A stretch of DNA of 64,000 nucleotides from Roseivirga sp. 4D4 (GCF_001747095.1 NZ_MDGP01000001.1:2277001-2341000), one strand, 5' to 3'; shown: positions 1 to 9,784, counted from the first letter of the stretch. Numbers and translations: made by a program. The notes: a model not told the origin generated them from the letters alone.

Positions 1-42
1 GGCCTTGTCTAAGATCTCTTTTTGTGAAGATGTTAATCCCAT
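1..42 (-). CDS. 5' end of an unidentified gene running off the window
   Basis: Reading the minus strand leftwards from an ATG at 42-40 gives 14 open codons to the window edge (MGLTSSQKEILDKA), a hydrophilic start that looks like the N-terminus of a cytosolic protein. The space 43-210 upstream would be a shared divergent promoter region with the gene at 211. No family can be named from 14 residues, and the reading frame could be chance. Confidence 0.35.
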   Translation of the reverse strand, partial: MGLTSSQKEILDKA

Positions 43-210
43 AACTAACGTTTGTTTGGCTTCGAAATTAAGATAATGCTTTGAGAATTAACAGACATGA
101 ATTGCTATTGTTAGACCACTAATAAGAAAAGAAGCATTCTTTATGATAAAGCTGTACCTCTTATCTACATTCCTCACGTCCTTATTAGAGTAAGTCCATT
201 AAATTCAAGC

Positions 211-972
211 ATGAAAAACATACTGATCACTATTTTCCTCTTCTCTTGCTTCACTGCCTTCTCCCAAGAAGATAAAAGGACAAAAATCATTGTTCGAACA
301 AAGGCCAAAGACGCTAAATTCATTGGCACCAGTATGGGTGGCTCTATGATAGTACTGAGAGATGCACTCACGGATGAGGTTCTTGCCAAGGGCCTCACTT
401 CAGGTGGAACAGGTGATACCGACCTCATTATGAAAACTTCTCATGAAAGAAACACCGATATCACAACCGGTGCTGCCTTCTATGAGGCGAGTCTTTACTT
501 AAGCAAACCACAGTACATTACCATTCAAGCCTTATCTCCACTTAACCATGAGGAAGCTCGAATCTTTGCCCAAACACAAGTCTGGATGATTCCGGGAAAA
601 CATATGGATGGAGCAGGTATCACCTTAGAGATTCCCGGTTTTGTTATCGATGGCCTCTATCCACAAACCCATCAGGGATTTTCACTTGAAAAAGATAAAA
701 CAGTAGAAATCAAGGCCAATATGGTCATGATGTGTGGGTGTACTATTTCCAAAGGAGGCTTGTGGGATTCTGAAGAGATAGAAGTAGAAGCAATGATATA
801 CGTCAATAGCAGGTATTGGAAAACGATACCCATGTCAATTTCAGAGGCCAATAACTTTACCGCACAGCTCACTCTTGAGCAGATCGGTAACCATGAAGTA
901 ATAATTACCGCCTATCACCCTCGATCTAAGAATACAGGTGTAGATCAGTTAAATTTCAGAGTATCTAATTAA
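211..972 (+). CDS. Secreted protein of unknown function
   Basis: This 253-residue protein starts with a clear signal peptide (hydrophobic residues 4-16, probable cleavage after FTAFS). The mature part is rich in beta-type segments and has a short cysteine motif, MMCGC, near residue 175. I do not recognise the family. The C-terminal third (EVEAMIYVNSRYWKTIP, then a VIITAYHP stretch) resembles an immunoglobulin-like fold, which is inference only. Its stop is followed after 6 bases by the ATG of the ChaN-like gene, so the two are probably co-transcribed. It would act in the periplasm or at the cell surface. Confidence 0.75.
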   Translation: MKNILITIFLFSCFTAFSQEDKRTKIIVRTKAKDAKFIGTSMGGSMIVLRDALTDEVLAKGLTSGGTGDTDLIMKTSHERNTDITTGAAFYEASLYLSKPQYITIQALSPLNHEEARIFAQTQVWMIPGKHMDGAGITLEIPGFVIDGLYPQTHQGFSLEKDKTVEIKANMVMMCGCTISKGGLWDSEEIEVEAMIYVNSRYWKTIPMSISEANNFTAQLTLEQIGNHEVIITAYHPRSKNTGVDQLNFRVSN

Positions 973-978
973 TTGAGC

Positions 979-1830
979 ATGCGATTTTTATTAGCCCTTA
1001 GCATCTTACTTTTTACGGCTCCAATCTTGGCCCAGCAAAATGGTCCTTATGTAATCTACAATGCCAAGGGCAAAAAGGTGTCCTATAAAAAGATGCTCAA
1101 ACAACTTGAAAAACCAGATGTAATCTTCTTTGGTGAACAGCACAATAACCCAATAGCCCACTGGCTGCAATTTGAGGTGACTGCAGCGCTACACAAGAAA
1201 AGAGATTTGGTTCTGGGTGCTGAAATGATTGAAGCCGATAATCAAGATGAACTCAGGAGTTATCTCAAGGGTAAAATTGATGCGAAAGGACTAGATACTC
1301 TGGCTCGACTATGGAAAAACCACCAAACAGACTATGCACCCCTTGTGAATTTCGCGAAGGAGAATAACCTAGACTTTGTAGGAACAAATATTCCCAGAAG
1401 ATATGCCAATATGGTCTACCAAAAGGGCTTTGAAGTATTGGAAGGTCTTACAGACGAAGAGAAATCATGGATAGCACCTTTACCGATCGCTTTCGATCCC
1501 GACCTTCCTCGTTATGTAAACATTCTTAGCATGATGGGCGATCATGGTACACCTAACCTGGTCAAATCCCAAGCTTCAAAAGATGCTACGATGGCACATT
1601 TTATTTACGAGAACCATCCTTCAGGAAAACTATTTATCCACTACAATGGCGCATACCACTCTGATTATTATGAAGGGATTTTATGGTATCTCAATAGGCT
1701 AAATCCATCAATCAAAGTACAGACGATATCAACTGTGGAGCAGGATGACATCACCAAGCTTTCGGCCGATCACATTGGGAAAGCTGACTTCATTATCTGC
1801 GTTGATGCCAATATGACGAAGACCTACTAG
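979..1830 (+). CDS. ChaN-like haem-binding/uptake protein (DUF399)
   Basis: The 283-residue product has a signal peptide ending near AQQ (residues 18-20) and the hallmark N-terminal block of the ChaN/DUF399 family, FFGEQHNNPIAH at about residues 50-61, followed by LVLGAEMIE and, near the C-terminus, the HYNGAYHSDYYEG block. Family members bind haem or an iron complex at the cell envelope; ChaN of Campylobacter is the structural reference. A TTG at 973 is in frame 2 codons earlier, but the ATG at 979 is preferred. It sits 6 bases after the preceding secreted protein, suggesting one transcription unit. The haem role is inferred from the family. Confidence 0.85.
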   Translation: MRFLLALSILLFTAPILAQQNGPYVIYNAKGKKVSYKKMLKQLEKPDVIFFGEQHNNPIAHWLQFEVTAALHKKRDLVLGAEMIEADNQDELRSYLKGKIDAKGLDTLARLWKNHQTDYAPLVNFAKENNLDFVGTNIPRRYANMVYQKGFEVLEGLTDEEKSWIAPLPIAFDPDLPRYVNILSMMGDHGTPNLVKSQASKDATMAHFIYENHPSGKLFIHYNGAYHSDYYEGILWYLNRLNPSIKVQTISTVEQDDITKLSADHIGKADFIICVDANMTKTY

Positions 1831-1878
1831 CGGACAAAAAATAGTGATTCTCAAAACATTAGTTGCCCATAATCGGTA

Positions 1879-1886
1879 TACCTTTG
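1879..1886 (+). promoter_or_regulatory. Bacteroidetes -7 promoter box
   Basis: TACCTTTG matches the TAnnTTTG -7 consensus used by the Bacteroidetes housekeeping sigma factor and lies 19 bases before the ATG of the AI-2E family gene. No well-spaced -33 TTTG was found. Confidence 0.45.
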
Positions 1887-1905
1887 CGGCAGCAAATTCA
1901 TTTGA

Positions 1906-2967
1906 ATGAACGATCGCAGAACGACCAATCTCCTACTTCTTATTATTGTGATTCCTTTGGTATTCTACATGCTGAAGACCTTGTCGTTTATCTTCATTCC
2001 ACTTATTTCTGCAATGTTCATCGCCTTACTCTTTTTGCCGTTAATGCGGTGGCTAAAAAAGAAAGGCAGTCCAAAAGCACTGAGTCTAATCATCGTCATT
2101 CTGATTATTGCGGTTTTTTTCAAACTTGGTGGTGAGCTCATCCAGTTATCGAGTAAAGAGATTCTGTCTACTGATAACGCCTATTTCGATAAGGCCAAAG
2201 TCAAAATTGCTTCTCTAATATTCTCAGTAGAATCTTTCTTTGGCGTGGACTTTCTTCAGGATGAAAACGCTTTGGCTTCTCTTATCAACAAAGAGACTTT
2301 GAGCAAGAACTTTGCTCCTACCGTTGGTTTTATCACCGATACACTCACCATGACCTTGTCATCAGCATTTATGGTCATACTACTTTTAGCAGGTTCTGTA
2401 GATATTCAGAAAGTACTTCAAAATACCATCTTCAAGAAGCAGTTCTCCTCAGTGAAAACCTTTATGAAAATCGAGAAAGACCTGATCAAATTCATCAAAG
2501 TCAAATTCTTTATCAGTCTCTTTACCGGCATAGGAATCGGTCTTGCCTGTTGGGGTTTTGGGGTCAGCTTCCCGGTTTTCTGGGGTCTGTTTGCCTTCGC
2601 CATTAACTTCCTTCAACTGGTAGGTTCGGTAATCAGTGTGATACTGTTGGCTATCTTCTCTTTCGTGGAGATAGAAGTAGCTTCTTATCTACTCTTTTTT
2701 GTAATCACTATAACCGGAGTTCAAGTGCTCTTTGGAGGAATATTGGAACCCATATTCATGGGCAAATCATTTTCCATTAATGTAATTACAATCCTTATCA
2801 TGTTGATGCTTTGGGGTTTTGTATGGGGAATTCCAGGTTTGATCATGTCTATACCGATCACGGTTTTCCTTAAAATCCTTTTCGATCAGTTTCCAGGCAC
2901 CAGGATCATTTCAAGTTTGATGGCAGGGAATTCAGAAGGGATTAAGGTGAAAATCGGTAAATTGTAG
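1906..2967 (+). CDS. AI-2E family transporter (YdiK/PerM type)
   Basis: A 353-residue integral membrane protein with the AI-2E family pattern: two or three N-terminal membrane segments, a charged amphipathic region at about residues 75-140 (GELIQLSSKEILS onwards), and a C-terminal block of four to five segments including the FAINFLQLVGSVIS and EPIFMGKSFSINVI signatures. Members have been proposed to export the autoinducer AI-2 or to act as Na+/H+ antiporters; the substrate here is unknown. Start ATG 1906 follows a -7 box at 1879. The M20 peptidase begins 20 bases after the stop, so the two genes probably form an operon. Confidence 0.88.
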   Translation: MNDRRTTNLLLLIIVIPLVFYMLKTLSFIFIPLISAMFIALLFLPLMRWLKKKGSPKALSLIIVILIIAVFFKLGGELIQLSSKEILSTDNAYFDKAKVKIASLIFSVESFFGVDFLQDENALASLINKETLSKNFAPTVGFITDTLTMTLSSAFMVILLLAGSVDIQKVLQNTIFKKQFSSVKTFMKIEKDLIKFIKVKFFISLFTGIGIGLACWGFGVSFPVFWGLFAFAINFLQLVGSVISVILLAIFSFVEIEVASYLLFFVITITGVQVLFGGILEPIFMGKSFSINVITILIMLMLWGFVWGIPGLIMSIPITVFLKILFDQFPGTRIISSLMAGNSEGIKVKIGKL

Positions 2968-2987
2968 GTCGTACTGTCCTGCTTTTT

Positions 2988-4442
2988 ATGAAAAAGATTT
3001 TTCTCGGTATACTGATCGTCCTTTTACTTTTTGTTGGCTTCATCTTAGTAAAAACCCTCACATTCAGTTCGAATCAACTACAAGTCGATCCAATCGAAAA
3101 GATCGAGATTCCCGATCTGGCTATACAGCATTTGCAAGAAGCACTACGGCTGAAGACGATCTCGTTCGAGAATGAAAGTGATTTCGATTCTATGGCTTTT
3201 GAGGCATTCAATCTTTTATTAAGTAGGAACTATCCCCTAATAGACTCTCTGCTCGATCATGAAGTATTTAGTGAATACAGTCATCTTTATAAATGGCAAG
3301 GATCAAATGCTTCCTTGAAGCCCATAGTACTTATGGGACATATCGATGTTGTTCCAATTGCCTCACCAGACAAGTGGACAGTCGATCCTTTTGCCGGAGA
3401 AATAAAGGATGGCAAGATTTGGGGTCGTGGCACCATTGACGATAAATTTTCAGTAATCGGGATTCTAGAAGCTACAGAAATGCTTTTGACTGATGGTTTC
3501 CAACCCAAAAGGACTGTCTATCTTTCCTTTGGTCATGATGAGGAAATAGGAGGTGATAAGGGCGCTGTCTTGATTGCAGAATATTTGACTCAACAAGGCA
3601 TTGAAGCAGAATTTGTCTTAGATGAAGGGTATGCCATTACCCAGAAACTTATACCTGGTATTGAGCCTGACGCAGCACTTATTGGGATAGCTGAAAAAGG
3701 TTCGACCACAATAGAATTCACCGTTGATATGGAAGGCGGTCATTCTTCACAACCCGCCAAAGAGACAGCTATTGATGTGCTTTCTAATGCAATGGCAAAA
3801 CTGAAAGCAAACCCACTTACTCCGACACTATCTGAACCCATGCAAGGGTTTATGGACCAACTAGGTCCTGAAATGGGTTTTGTTAATAAGATGGCCTTTG
3901 CCAATAGGAGTATCTTCAAAGGAATGATCATCAGCACCTACGAAAATGCTAGTGGGGCTGGAAACGCATTAGTCAGAACAACCACTTCTCCAACCATCTT
4001 TGAAGCAGGAATTAAAGAAAATGTAATTCCCACTTATGCCAGGGCTGTCGTCAATTTTAGAATCATTCCAGGGCAGACAGCAGATAATGTCATGGGCCAT
4101 GTGGTTTCGGTAATTGATGACGAGCGTGTGAAACCAAAGTTTTATGGATTTAATACCAATCCGTCTGCTGTCTCCCCTATAGACAATGATGGTTATGGAT
4201 TCATCAACAAAACGATCAAACAAGTCTTTGCCAATACGCTGACTGCTCCTAATCTTGTAATAGCAGCTACAGACTCCAGGCATTTTACGGAAGTAAGTGG
4301 CAATATCTATCGGTTTGTCCCCTATCACATCAATGAAAACAACATCAATACCTTTCACGGCATCGATGAACACATTCCAGTCGAAGACTACAAAGACGCG
4401 ATTCGATTCTATCGGCAGTTGATTATAAATAGTAATCAATAA
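2988..4442 (+). CDS. M20 family metallopeptidase (carboxypeptidase S/PM20D1 type)
   Basis: This 484-residue protein has an N-terminal membrane anchor or uncleaved signal (residues 4-24) and a complete M20 zinc-peptidase domain. Visible metal and catalytic positions are H118 and D120 in MGHIDVVP, the bridging D151 in GRGTIDDK, and E185/E186 in GHDEEIGG; the dimerisation insert follows (MEGGHSSQPAKETA near residue 255) and the last ligand His lies in NTFHGIDEHI. The long form with an anchor resembles yeast carboxypeptidase S and PM20D1, which act on N-acyl amino acids or dipeptides. The exact substrate is not deducible. It is probably co-transcribed with the AI-2E transporter upstream. Confidence 0.9.
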   Translation: MKKIFLGILIVLLLFVGFILVKTLTFSSNQLQVDPIEKIEIPDLAIQHLQEALRLKTISFENESDFDSMAFEAFNLLLSRNYPLIDSLLDHEVFSEYSHLYKWQGSNASLKPIVLMGHIDVVPIASPDKWTVDPFAGEIKDGKIWGRGTIDDKFSVIGILEATEMLLTDGFQPKRTVYLSFGHDEEIGGDKGAVLIAEYLTQQGIEAEFVLDEGYAITQKLIPGIEPDAALIGIAEKGSTTIEFTVDMEGGHSSQPAKETAIDVLSNAMAKLKANPLTPTLSEPMQGFMDQLGPEMGFVNKMAFANRSIFKGMIISTYENASGAGNALVRTTTSPTIFEAGIKENVIPTYARAVVNFRIIPGQTADNVMGHVVSVIDDERVKPKFYGFNTNPSAVSPIDNDGYGFINKTIKQVFANTLTAPNLVIAATDSRHFTEVSGNIYRFVPYHINENNINTFHGIDEHIPVEDYKDAIRFYRQLIINSNQ

Positions 4443-4465
4443 AAAAGCCCCGAGTTATCGAGGCT
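4441..4465 (-). terminator. Rho-independent terminator of the small membrane protein gene
   Basis: Read on the minus strand, the hairpin AGCCTCGA-TAAC-TCGGGGCT is fully paired if one G-U wobble is allowed and is followed directly by six T. On the plus strand the same position is a C-A mismatch and no T-run follows, so it serves the minus-strand gene. Confidence 0.8.
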
Positions 4466-4489
4466 AAGCATTCAATATCATTCACCGGG

Positions 4490-4948
4490 CTAGAACCAAC
4501 CAGCACCTAAATTTCTAAATGGCCAAGGAATAGAAGCCAAAATCAGAATTAAGCCTATCAGATAGAAGGTCGCCACAGCACCAAATTTCTTTGCATCACT
4601 CGCTGCTCTTTTGGCCTTACTGTAACCCACAGTGATCAAAGCAATGGCTATCAACATTAGTGAAATATGTTCGACTGTGTAGAATCTTAACATAGAACTT
4701 TTCATAAAGCCTTCGGCAAAAGAAACCTTCTTAACTACTTCACTACTAGACATATTAATAAAGTAAAGCGCAAGACCTACCAACAATTGAATGTGCGTAA
4801 ACACCATTGCAAATAGGGTGATCTTCTTATCCTTAGCAGTCCAAATTCCAGAGCTCTTCTTAGAAAAAGCATTATAGATAGCAGCAATTAATAGAACAAG
4901 CACAACCCATCTAAGGCCTGAATGCATGTGTAATAGTCCGTTGTACAT
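4490..4948 (-). CDS. Small four-helix membrane protein, cytochrome b-like
   Basis: The 152-residue protein has four predicted membrane segments (about residues 12-27, 43-62, 92-108 and 125-142). Histidines lie in or near the helices at H7/H9 (LHMHSGLRW), H52 (FTHIQ) and H94 (VEHIS), a pattern that would allow bis-histidine haem binding; similar Bacteroidota proteins are often labelled cytochrome B. That function is inferred from the histidine placement and not proven. It is a single-gene unit divergent from the alcohol dehydrogenase and closed by a terminator at 4441-4465. Confidence 0.8.
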   Translation of the reverse strand: MYNGLLHMHSGLRWVVLVLLIAAIYNAFSKKSSGIWTAKDKKITLFAMVFTHIQLLVGLALYFINMSSSEVVKKVSFAEGFMKSSMLRFYTVEHISLMLIAIALITVGYSKAKRAASDAKKFGAVATFYLIGLILILASIPWPFRNLGAGWF

Positions 4949-5023
4949 AGCTTAAAGTTTGTTCCACAAATAAAGCACAGAAAACTGATAATTGTTTGTT
5001 TAATTAGACTCCGTTCAGACTCA

Positions 5024-6067
5024 ATGCCAATGAAAGCCATTCTCTACACAAAGTTTCAAGGCCCCGTTACGATCGAAAATCTTCCTGATCCTACGCCAGT
5101 AGCAGGTGGTGTGGTACTGAAAGTAGAAGCTACAGGCCTTTGCAGGTCTGATTGGCACGGGTGGATGGGGCACGATAACGATATAGAATTGCCACATGTT
5201 CCAGGTCACGAGCTGGCCGGAACGGTAGTTGAGGTGGGAAAGGGTGTTTCCAAATTCAAGATTGGAGATCGGGTCACTGTTCCCTTTGTTGGTGGTTGCG
5301 GCAAGTGCCCTGAATGTCATTCTGGAAATCATCAGGTGTGTGATAATCAGTTTCAACCTGGTTTTACACATTGGGGTAGCTTTGCCGAATATGTGAGCAT
5401 TCATTATGCCGACATCAATCTCGTTCACCTTCCAGAGGAAATTACCTTTGAAACCGCTGCCAGCTTAGGATGTCGGTTTATCACCTCCTACCGAGCGGTG
5501 GTCTATCAAGGGCAGGTCAAGGCCGATCAATGGGTGGCCGTGCATGGATGTGGTGGTGTAGGTCTTTCTGCCATTATGATCGCCAAAGCAAAAGGCGCCA
5601 AGGTAATCGCAATTGACATTAATGAAGAGACTCTAGCAATTGCCAAATCTATCGGTGCCGATCATTGCATCAATGCGAATGATATCAATCCAGTAGAGGC
5701 TGTCAGAGAATTGACCAAAAGAGGTGCACATGTCTCCTTAGATGCGCTCGGTAATAAAATGACTTGCTATAATTCAGTCGCAAACCTTCGGAAAAGAGGA
5801 AAACACATTCAAGTAGGGCTTATGGCAGGAGACGATTATGATCCCAAAATCCCAATGCACTTGGTAGTCGCTAACGAGCTCGAGGTTATCGGTAGCCATG
5901 GCATGCAAGCACATGTTTACCCCGAAATGCTTGAAATGATCAAAGAGGGAAAACTGGCTCCCGAACAACTCATTGGACAACTCATCTCTTTGGAAGAGGG
6001 AGCACAATTACTCCCTAAAATGAACGAGTTCAAGTCTCAGGGAGTAACGGTGATCAATCAGTTCTGA
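5024..6067 (+). CDS. Zinc-dependent alcohol dehydrogenase
   Basis: A 347-residue medium-chain dehydrogenase/reductase. The catalytic zinc site is C40 (LCRSDWHGW) with the GHE motif at 61-63; the structural zinc is bound by C92, C95, C98 and C106. The NAD(P)-binding Rossmann domain carries GCGGVGLSA near residue 175 and an acidic residue after beta-2 (VIAIDIN), which favours NAD over NADP. It oxidises or reduces an alcohol/aldehyde whose identity cannot be read from sequence. A second ATG lies two codons downstream (5030) and is equally possible as start. The gene converges on the FtsX permease, the stops being adjacent. Confidence 0.9.
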   Translation: MPMKAILYTKFQGPVTIENLPDPTPVAGGVVLKVEATGLCRSDWHGWMGHDNDIELPHVPGHELAGTVVEVGKGVSKFKIGDRVTVPFVGGCGKCPECHSGNHQVCDNQFQPGFTHWGSFAEYVSIHYADINLVHLPEEITFETAASLGCRFITSYRAVVYQGQVKADQWVAVHGCGGVGLSAIMIAKAKGAKVIAIDINEETLAIAKSIGADHCINANDINPVEAVRELTKRGAHVSLDALGNKMTCYNSVANLRKRGKHIQVGLMAGDDYDPKIPMHLVVANELEVIGSHGMQAHVYPEMLEMIKEGKLAPEQLIGQLISLEEGAQLLPKMNEFKSQGVTVINQF

Positions 6068-8455
6068 TCATTCATACCTCAACGACTCCACTGGATTCCT
6101 TCTTGCAGCTACATAAGTCTGACCAATCACGGTGAGCAATGCAAGGACCAAAGTCAATAGGCCGGCCCCTCCAAATAACCACCAACTCAGGGTAGTTTGA
6201 TTGGCAAAATTCGCAAGCCAATCATTCATAAAATACCATCCTAGGGGGCAAGCAATGACAAAAGCAAGTAATACCCACTTGACAAAGGACATACTCAATA
6301 ACCTGACGACTTCAAAGACATCTGCACCAATGACTTTCCTAATACCGATCTCTTTGATTCGCTTTCTTGTCTCATATAAGGCGAATGTAAAGAGGCCAAT
6401 AGAAGACAATAACAGACCTGTCAGTGTAAAGAGAATAAAGGTCTGAGAAAGTTTCTTCTCGCGATCGTATTGAGCTTTAACCTTGTTTTCGAGTATGGTG
6501 TATTCAAAAGTGCGTTTAGGGTTCACCTGAGAAAATAGTGATCCGATGTTGTCGATTGTCTCCTTGAATCGTTCACCATTGAGCCTGACTAAAAATTGCT
6601 TCTCAACATCATTGAAAAAAGTCATGATCAATGGTTCTACCTTTTTGGAAAGGTGTTCAAAATGAAAATCCTTTACCACACCAACCACTTGCCATGGATC
6701 CTTCTCTCCACTCCATGAGCTACTTGCAATTTTAACACCTTCGATATTCTCAATTCCCCAGTAGTGCATTGCAGCTTCATTGATCACCACCTTGTGTTGT
6801 CTTGACTTATCCAAAGAATCCGTGAAAAAGCGACCCTTTACCACCTCTAAGCCCAGGATATCTTTATAAGTCGGCTCCAGGCTAATCATATTCACTTCGG
6901 TGTACTCATAATTGCTATTCGCCAATTTCCACGACATGGTAGATGAATTACCCTCCACAGGTAAGGGTCCTTGAGAAAAGGAGACAACCCCCGGAATCTT
7001 CATCAGCTCACTTTTTACCAGCTTATAATCTTCTCGCTGCTTCAGTTCAAGCTGCCTGGTTATTTCCGGATTATCAAAATTATAGGGCACACGCTCAAAG
7101 AAATTGACAGCTACTACATTCTCCTCTTGATAACCTAGTGACTTATTCTGCATATAGTTAAACTGCTTAAAAACAACAGCTGTAACTATGATGAGCGTGA
7201 TTGCCAGTACATATTGAACCGTAGTAAGCACTTTACCAGCATTCGAACGCTTTCCTTTATTCAGATTGCCCAAAAGCGCTTGTGAGGTAATAACATTGGT
7301 AGTCTGAAAGAGTGTAATAAGTGCCGAGATAAGTGAAAATGCAGCAATACCAACCGTCAAAGCGATCAGAAACTCAACTGTGGTAAAGTTTTGACTAATT
7401 CCCAGAAAGGCTAGGTAGTATGGCTTAACTAACTCAAAGAGGAAGAAGGTCAAGGCAAGGCATACCAAAGCATAGATGGATCGATTAACAATTAACTCAA
7501 GTCTAAAATCCGACCTACTCGCACCATTTACCTGTTTGATTCCTCTGGTTTTCAGTTGAGACAGCGCTAAGGTCGTCTGAAGGTTAGTGAAATTAAAGAT
7601 GCTAACTAAAAGCACTACAATAGCGACTAGAATCAAGGTATCCACCTCATCCCTATTGCCGAACTTCACGAACATATCTTGTGAAAACTTGTGATTAAAG
7701 TACAGGTCCTTAAATGCCACAGTTGACATGATACTTTCTTTGAATTGGGGGTGATTTCGACCTACATGTTTAAAAGCATCGTCAAAAGCTGCCTTGTCAA
7801 AATCATCTTCCATTAGCAAAAACTCCTGAGAAGCAATTCCCCACCAAGGATGCATATGGGAGGGCACCATGAAATCAAAATTGATGGAGCTGTTAGAAGG
7901 AATGTCCTTCATAATCGCCCTCACCTCAAAATACCCTGTTCTATCGCATTCAAGGTAGAGTGTTTGACCAATCGGATCTTCATCTCCAAAAACTCTCCTT
8001 GCCATAGATTCGGTCATCACCATGCTGGTAGGATCTTTCATCACATTTTCCCGATGGCCCTCAAGCAATTCAAAATCAAAGAATTCAAAGAAGGTACTAT
8101 CCGTCACCAAGCCTCTTCCACGATATTCAACTTCACCCTTTACCAGTTTTATGCGATTCTCATTATACAATGAGGTACTCAACATGCTGCGTACCTGAGG
8201 GTAATCATCATAATTGACCTTAAAGAAGAGCTTAGCCCCGATAGGACTAATCTGATCGACAGGGCTTTGCTGCGCAACCGTCATATAGATATTGTCTATA
8301 TTTTTATGAAATCGGTCGGTAGATAATTCATTATCCACCCAAATGTATATCAGTAGAGCACTGAGTAAGCCCACCACCATACTAGTGAGGCTTCCAAAGG
8401 CGATCAGCTTGTTTCTAAAGAGTTGTCTTAAGGCAAATTTGAAGTGATGTTTCAT
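6068..8455 (-). CDS. FtsX-like ABC transporter permease (MacB type)
   Basis: The 795-residue protein has the layout of Bacteroidota FtsX/MacB permeases: an N-terminal membrane helix (about 18-40), a periplasmic MacB core domain, a first FtsX helix bundle (about 275-420), a second periplasmic domain (DILGLEVVKGRFF, VVINEAAMHYWGI, VVGVVKDFHFE) and a final three-helix FtsX bundle with the cytoplasmic signature RIKEIGIRKVIGA and C-terminus RRNPVESLRYE. Such permeases couple a cytosolic ATPase to work in the periplasm (lipoprotein, peptide or drug movement). No ATPase gene is adjacent. It lies downstream of the two DsrE genes on the same strand. Confidence 0.9.
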   Translation of the reverse strand: MKHHFKFALRQLFRNKLIAFGSLTSMVVGLLSALLIYIWVDNELSTDRFHKNIDNIYMTVAQQSPVDQISPIGAKLFFKVNYDDYPQVRSMLSTSLYNENRIKLVKGEVEYRGRGLVTDSTFFEFFDFELLEGHRENVMKDPTSMVMTESMARRVFGDEDPIGQTLYLECDRTGYFEVRAIMKDIPSNSSINFDFMVPSHMHPWWGIASQEFLLMEDDFDKAAFDDAFKHVGRNHPQFKESIMSTVAFKDLYFNHKFSQDMFVKFGNRDEVDTLILVAIVVLLVSIFNFTNLQTTLALSQLKTRGIKQVNGASRSDFRLELIVNRSIYALVCLALTFFLFELVKPYYLAFLGISQNFTTVEFLIALTVGIAAFSLISALITLFQTTNVITSQALLGNLNKGKRSNAGKVLTTVQYVLAITLIIVTAVVFKQFNYMQNKSLGYQEENVVAVNFFERVPYNFDNPEITRQLELKQREDYKLVKSELMKIPGVVSFSQGPLPVEGNSSTMSWKLANSNYEYTEVNMISLEPTYKDILGLEVVKGRFFTDSLDKSRQHKVVINEAAMHYWGIENIEGVKIASSSWSGEKDPWQVVGVVKDFHFEHLSKKVEPLIMTFFNDVEKQFLVRLNGERFKETIDNIGSLFSQVNPKRTFEYTILENKVKAQYDREKKLSQTFILFTLTGLLLSSIGLFTFALYETRKRIKEIGIRKVIGADVFEVVRLLSMSFVKWVLLAFVIACPLGWYFMNDWLANFANQTTLSWWLFGGAGLLTLVLALLTVIGQTYVAARRNPVESLRYE

Positions 8456-8512
8456 AGTTATAGCGGTTTACTAAACTATGATGAACCTCAATTCGAAATA
8501 GTTGGATTGAAG

Positions 8513-9055
8513 CTAAAATTTCAATGCCGCATAGCCCTTCAATTGATAGGTGGTCATTGTGGTAAGCATAGAGGTTGCGGTTTCCAAACCTGGTGCCAGT
8601 TTCGTGTGATCGATATTTCTACCCATCATGGATTGAGAGCAAACAAAGATTTTAACACCAGCTTCCTGGAGTTCTTTAAACAATGGAATGTGAGGATTAT
8701 CAATACCATACTTCTCGTTATACTTTTCATTATTCAACACAGACCAAACAGCTCCACCATGAATGGCAAGCACCACTTTCATATTCTCTTTTTTCACACC
8801 TCCCATACCATGCAAATTCAAGAGTCTTGCCACATTGGAAATTGAATAAAACGGGTCATCCACTTTTGAAGAACCAGTAGCGACATCTATGATTACCTTA
8901 TACTCCATATTCGGATCAGGCTTCTCAGTAGCATGGGGTGCATCGAAAATCCCTCCATAACTTTTGATTATCGGGTTCACCATTTCTTGTGCTTCAATAG
9001 CATTGACTGCAAACAAGAAGATTATTACGGGAAGAATTAGTTTAATACGGATCAT
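8513..9055 (-). CDS. Secreted DsrE family protein, copy 2
   Basis: A 180-residue protein with a signal peptide (residues 4-22, cleavage near IEAQ) and a DsrE/DsrF-like fold: strand EYKVIIDVAT, helix NVARLLNLHGMGGV, strand VVLAIHGGAV, and a cysteine at C139 in the IFVCSQSM loop that corresponds to the sulphur-carrying cysteine of DsrE-type proteins. It is clearly paralogous to the next gene upstream (9122-9676), with the same order of blocks and the same YQLKGYA C-terminal motif. Location outside the cytoplasm sets it apart from the classical cytosolic sulphur relay proteins. Role inferred only. Confidence 0.85.
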   Translation of the reverse strand: MIRIKLILPVIIFLFAVNAIEAQEMVNPIIKSYGGIFDAPHATEKPDPNMEYKVIIDVATGSSKVDDPFYSISNVARLLNLHGMGGVKKENMKVVLAIHGGAVWSVLNNEKYNEKYGIDNPHIPLFKELQEAGVKIFVCSQSMMGRNIDHTKLAPGLETATSMLTTMTTYQLKGYAALKF

Positions 9056-9121
9056 AGGATGACTAATTTATCTTGATCACTCAATAGAGTGAATTTTCAA
9101 GACTTAATCAATCATTCTTTT

Positions 9122-9676
9122 TTAAGATCCACCCATCTTGAAAAATGAATAACCTTTGAGTTGATAGGTGCTCATTACGGTCAAAGCGGAAGTTGCAATT
9201 TTCACCTGAGGAACGACATCTTCGGGTTGATGCCCAAACATGTTCAAAGATTGACCACAAACGATCATCTCCACTCCTGCTTCCTCTAAAGCTTCATAGA
9301 ACTTCACATAGGGACTCTCCACTTTATACTTCTTCTCATAAGCCTCTGCATTGATTACAGAGTTAGTAGCCGCAGCGTGAATAACAACAGTTACATTGAG
9401 GTTCTCGGGTTTAACTCCACCAATGGCATGAAGGTTAATCAAGCGTGCCACATTATTAGCATAAAAGTTCAAGCGTCCAGGCTTCTTCATGTCATGGACT
9501 ATTTCAATTAAAATCTTGTACTCCATATCAGGATCTGGAGTCACTGCCACATTCTCTAAATCCAGAATTCTTCCATAATCTTTGATGATTGGGTTAGCCC
9601 ACTTCTTGTCTTGTGCGAAAGAGGCACTAGCAATTGAGAGTAGAAAAAATGTGAGGGTAAGTGTCTTGATCTTCAT
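9122..9676 (-). CDS. Secreted DsrE family protein, copy 1
   Basis: This 184-residue protein has a signal peptide (residues 1-21, ASFAQ) and a DsrE-like domain with NVARLINLHAIGGV, VTVVIHAAAT and the candidate reactive cysteine C140 in MIVCGQSL. It is the first gene of a tandem duplicate pair; 66 bases separate it from copy 2. Both end in the block TYQLKGY. Related Bacteroidota proteins are annotated as intracellular sulphur oxidation proteins of the DsrE/DsrF family, although the signal peptide here points to the periplasm. Their partner and substrate are unknown. Confidence 0.85.
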   Translation of the reverse strand: MKIKTLTLTFFLLSIASASFAQDKKWANPIIKDYGRILDLENVAVTPDPDMEYKILIEIVHDMKKPGRLNFYANNVARLINLHAIGGVKPENLNVTVVIHAAATNSVINAEAYEKKYKVESPYVKFYEALEEAGVEMIVCGQSLNMFGHQPEDVVPQVKIATSALTVMSTYQLKGYSFFKMGGS

Positions 9677-9784
9677 GTGATGGATTTAGCAAAATAATTA
9701 CGAGATAATCCGCTTCGATATCAAACCGACTGTGGAAAACACTGTGTTATAACGAGTGCATTGAAATCAAGTTTTACTTGCTAT

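Noticed and set aside
3969..4439. 156-codon minus-strand frame inside the M20 peptidase gene
   Set aside because: It is antisense to conserved coding sequence of the peptidase, with low-complexity character and no known domain.
5021..5428. 135-codon minus-strand frame opposite the alcohol dehydrogenase
   Set aside because: The dehydrogenase zinc motifs are on the plus strand here; the antisense frame has no domain.
8444..8845. 133-codon plus-strand frame opposite the DsrE gene
   Set aside because: The DsrE reading has a signal peptide and a conserved fold; this frame has none.
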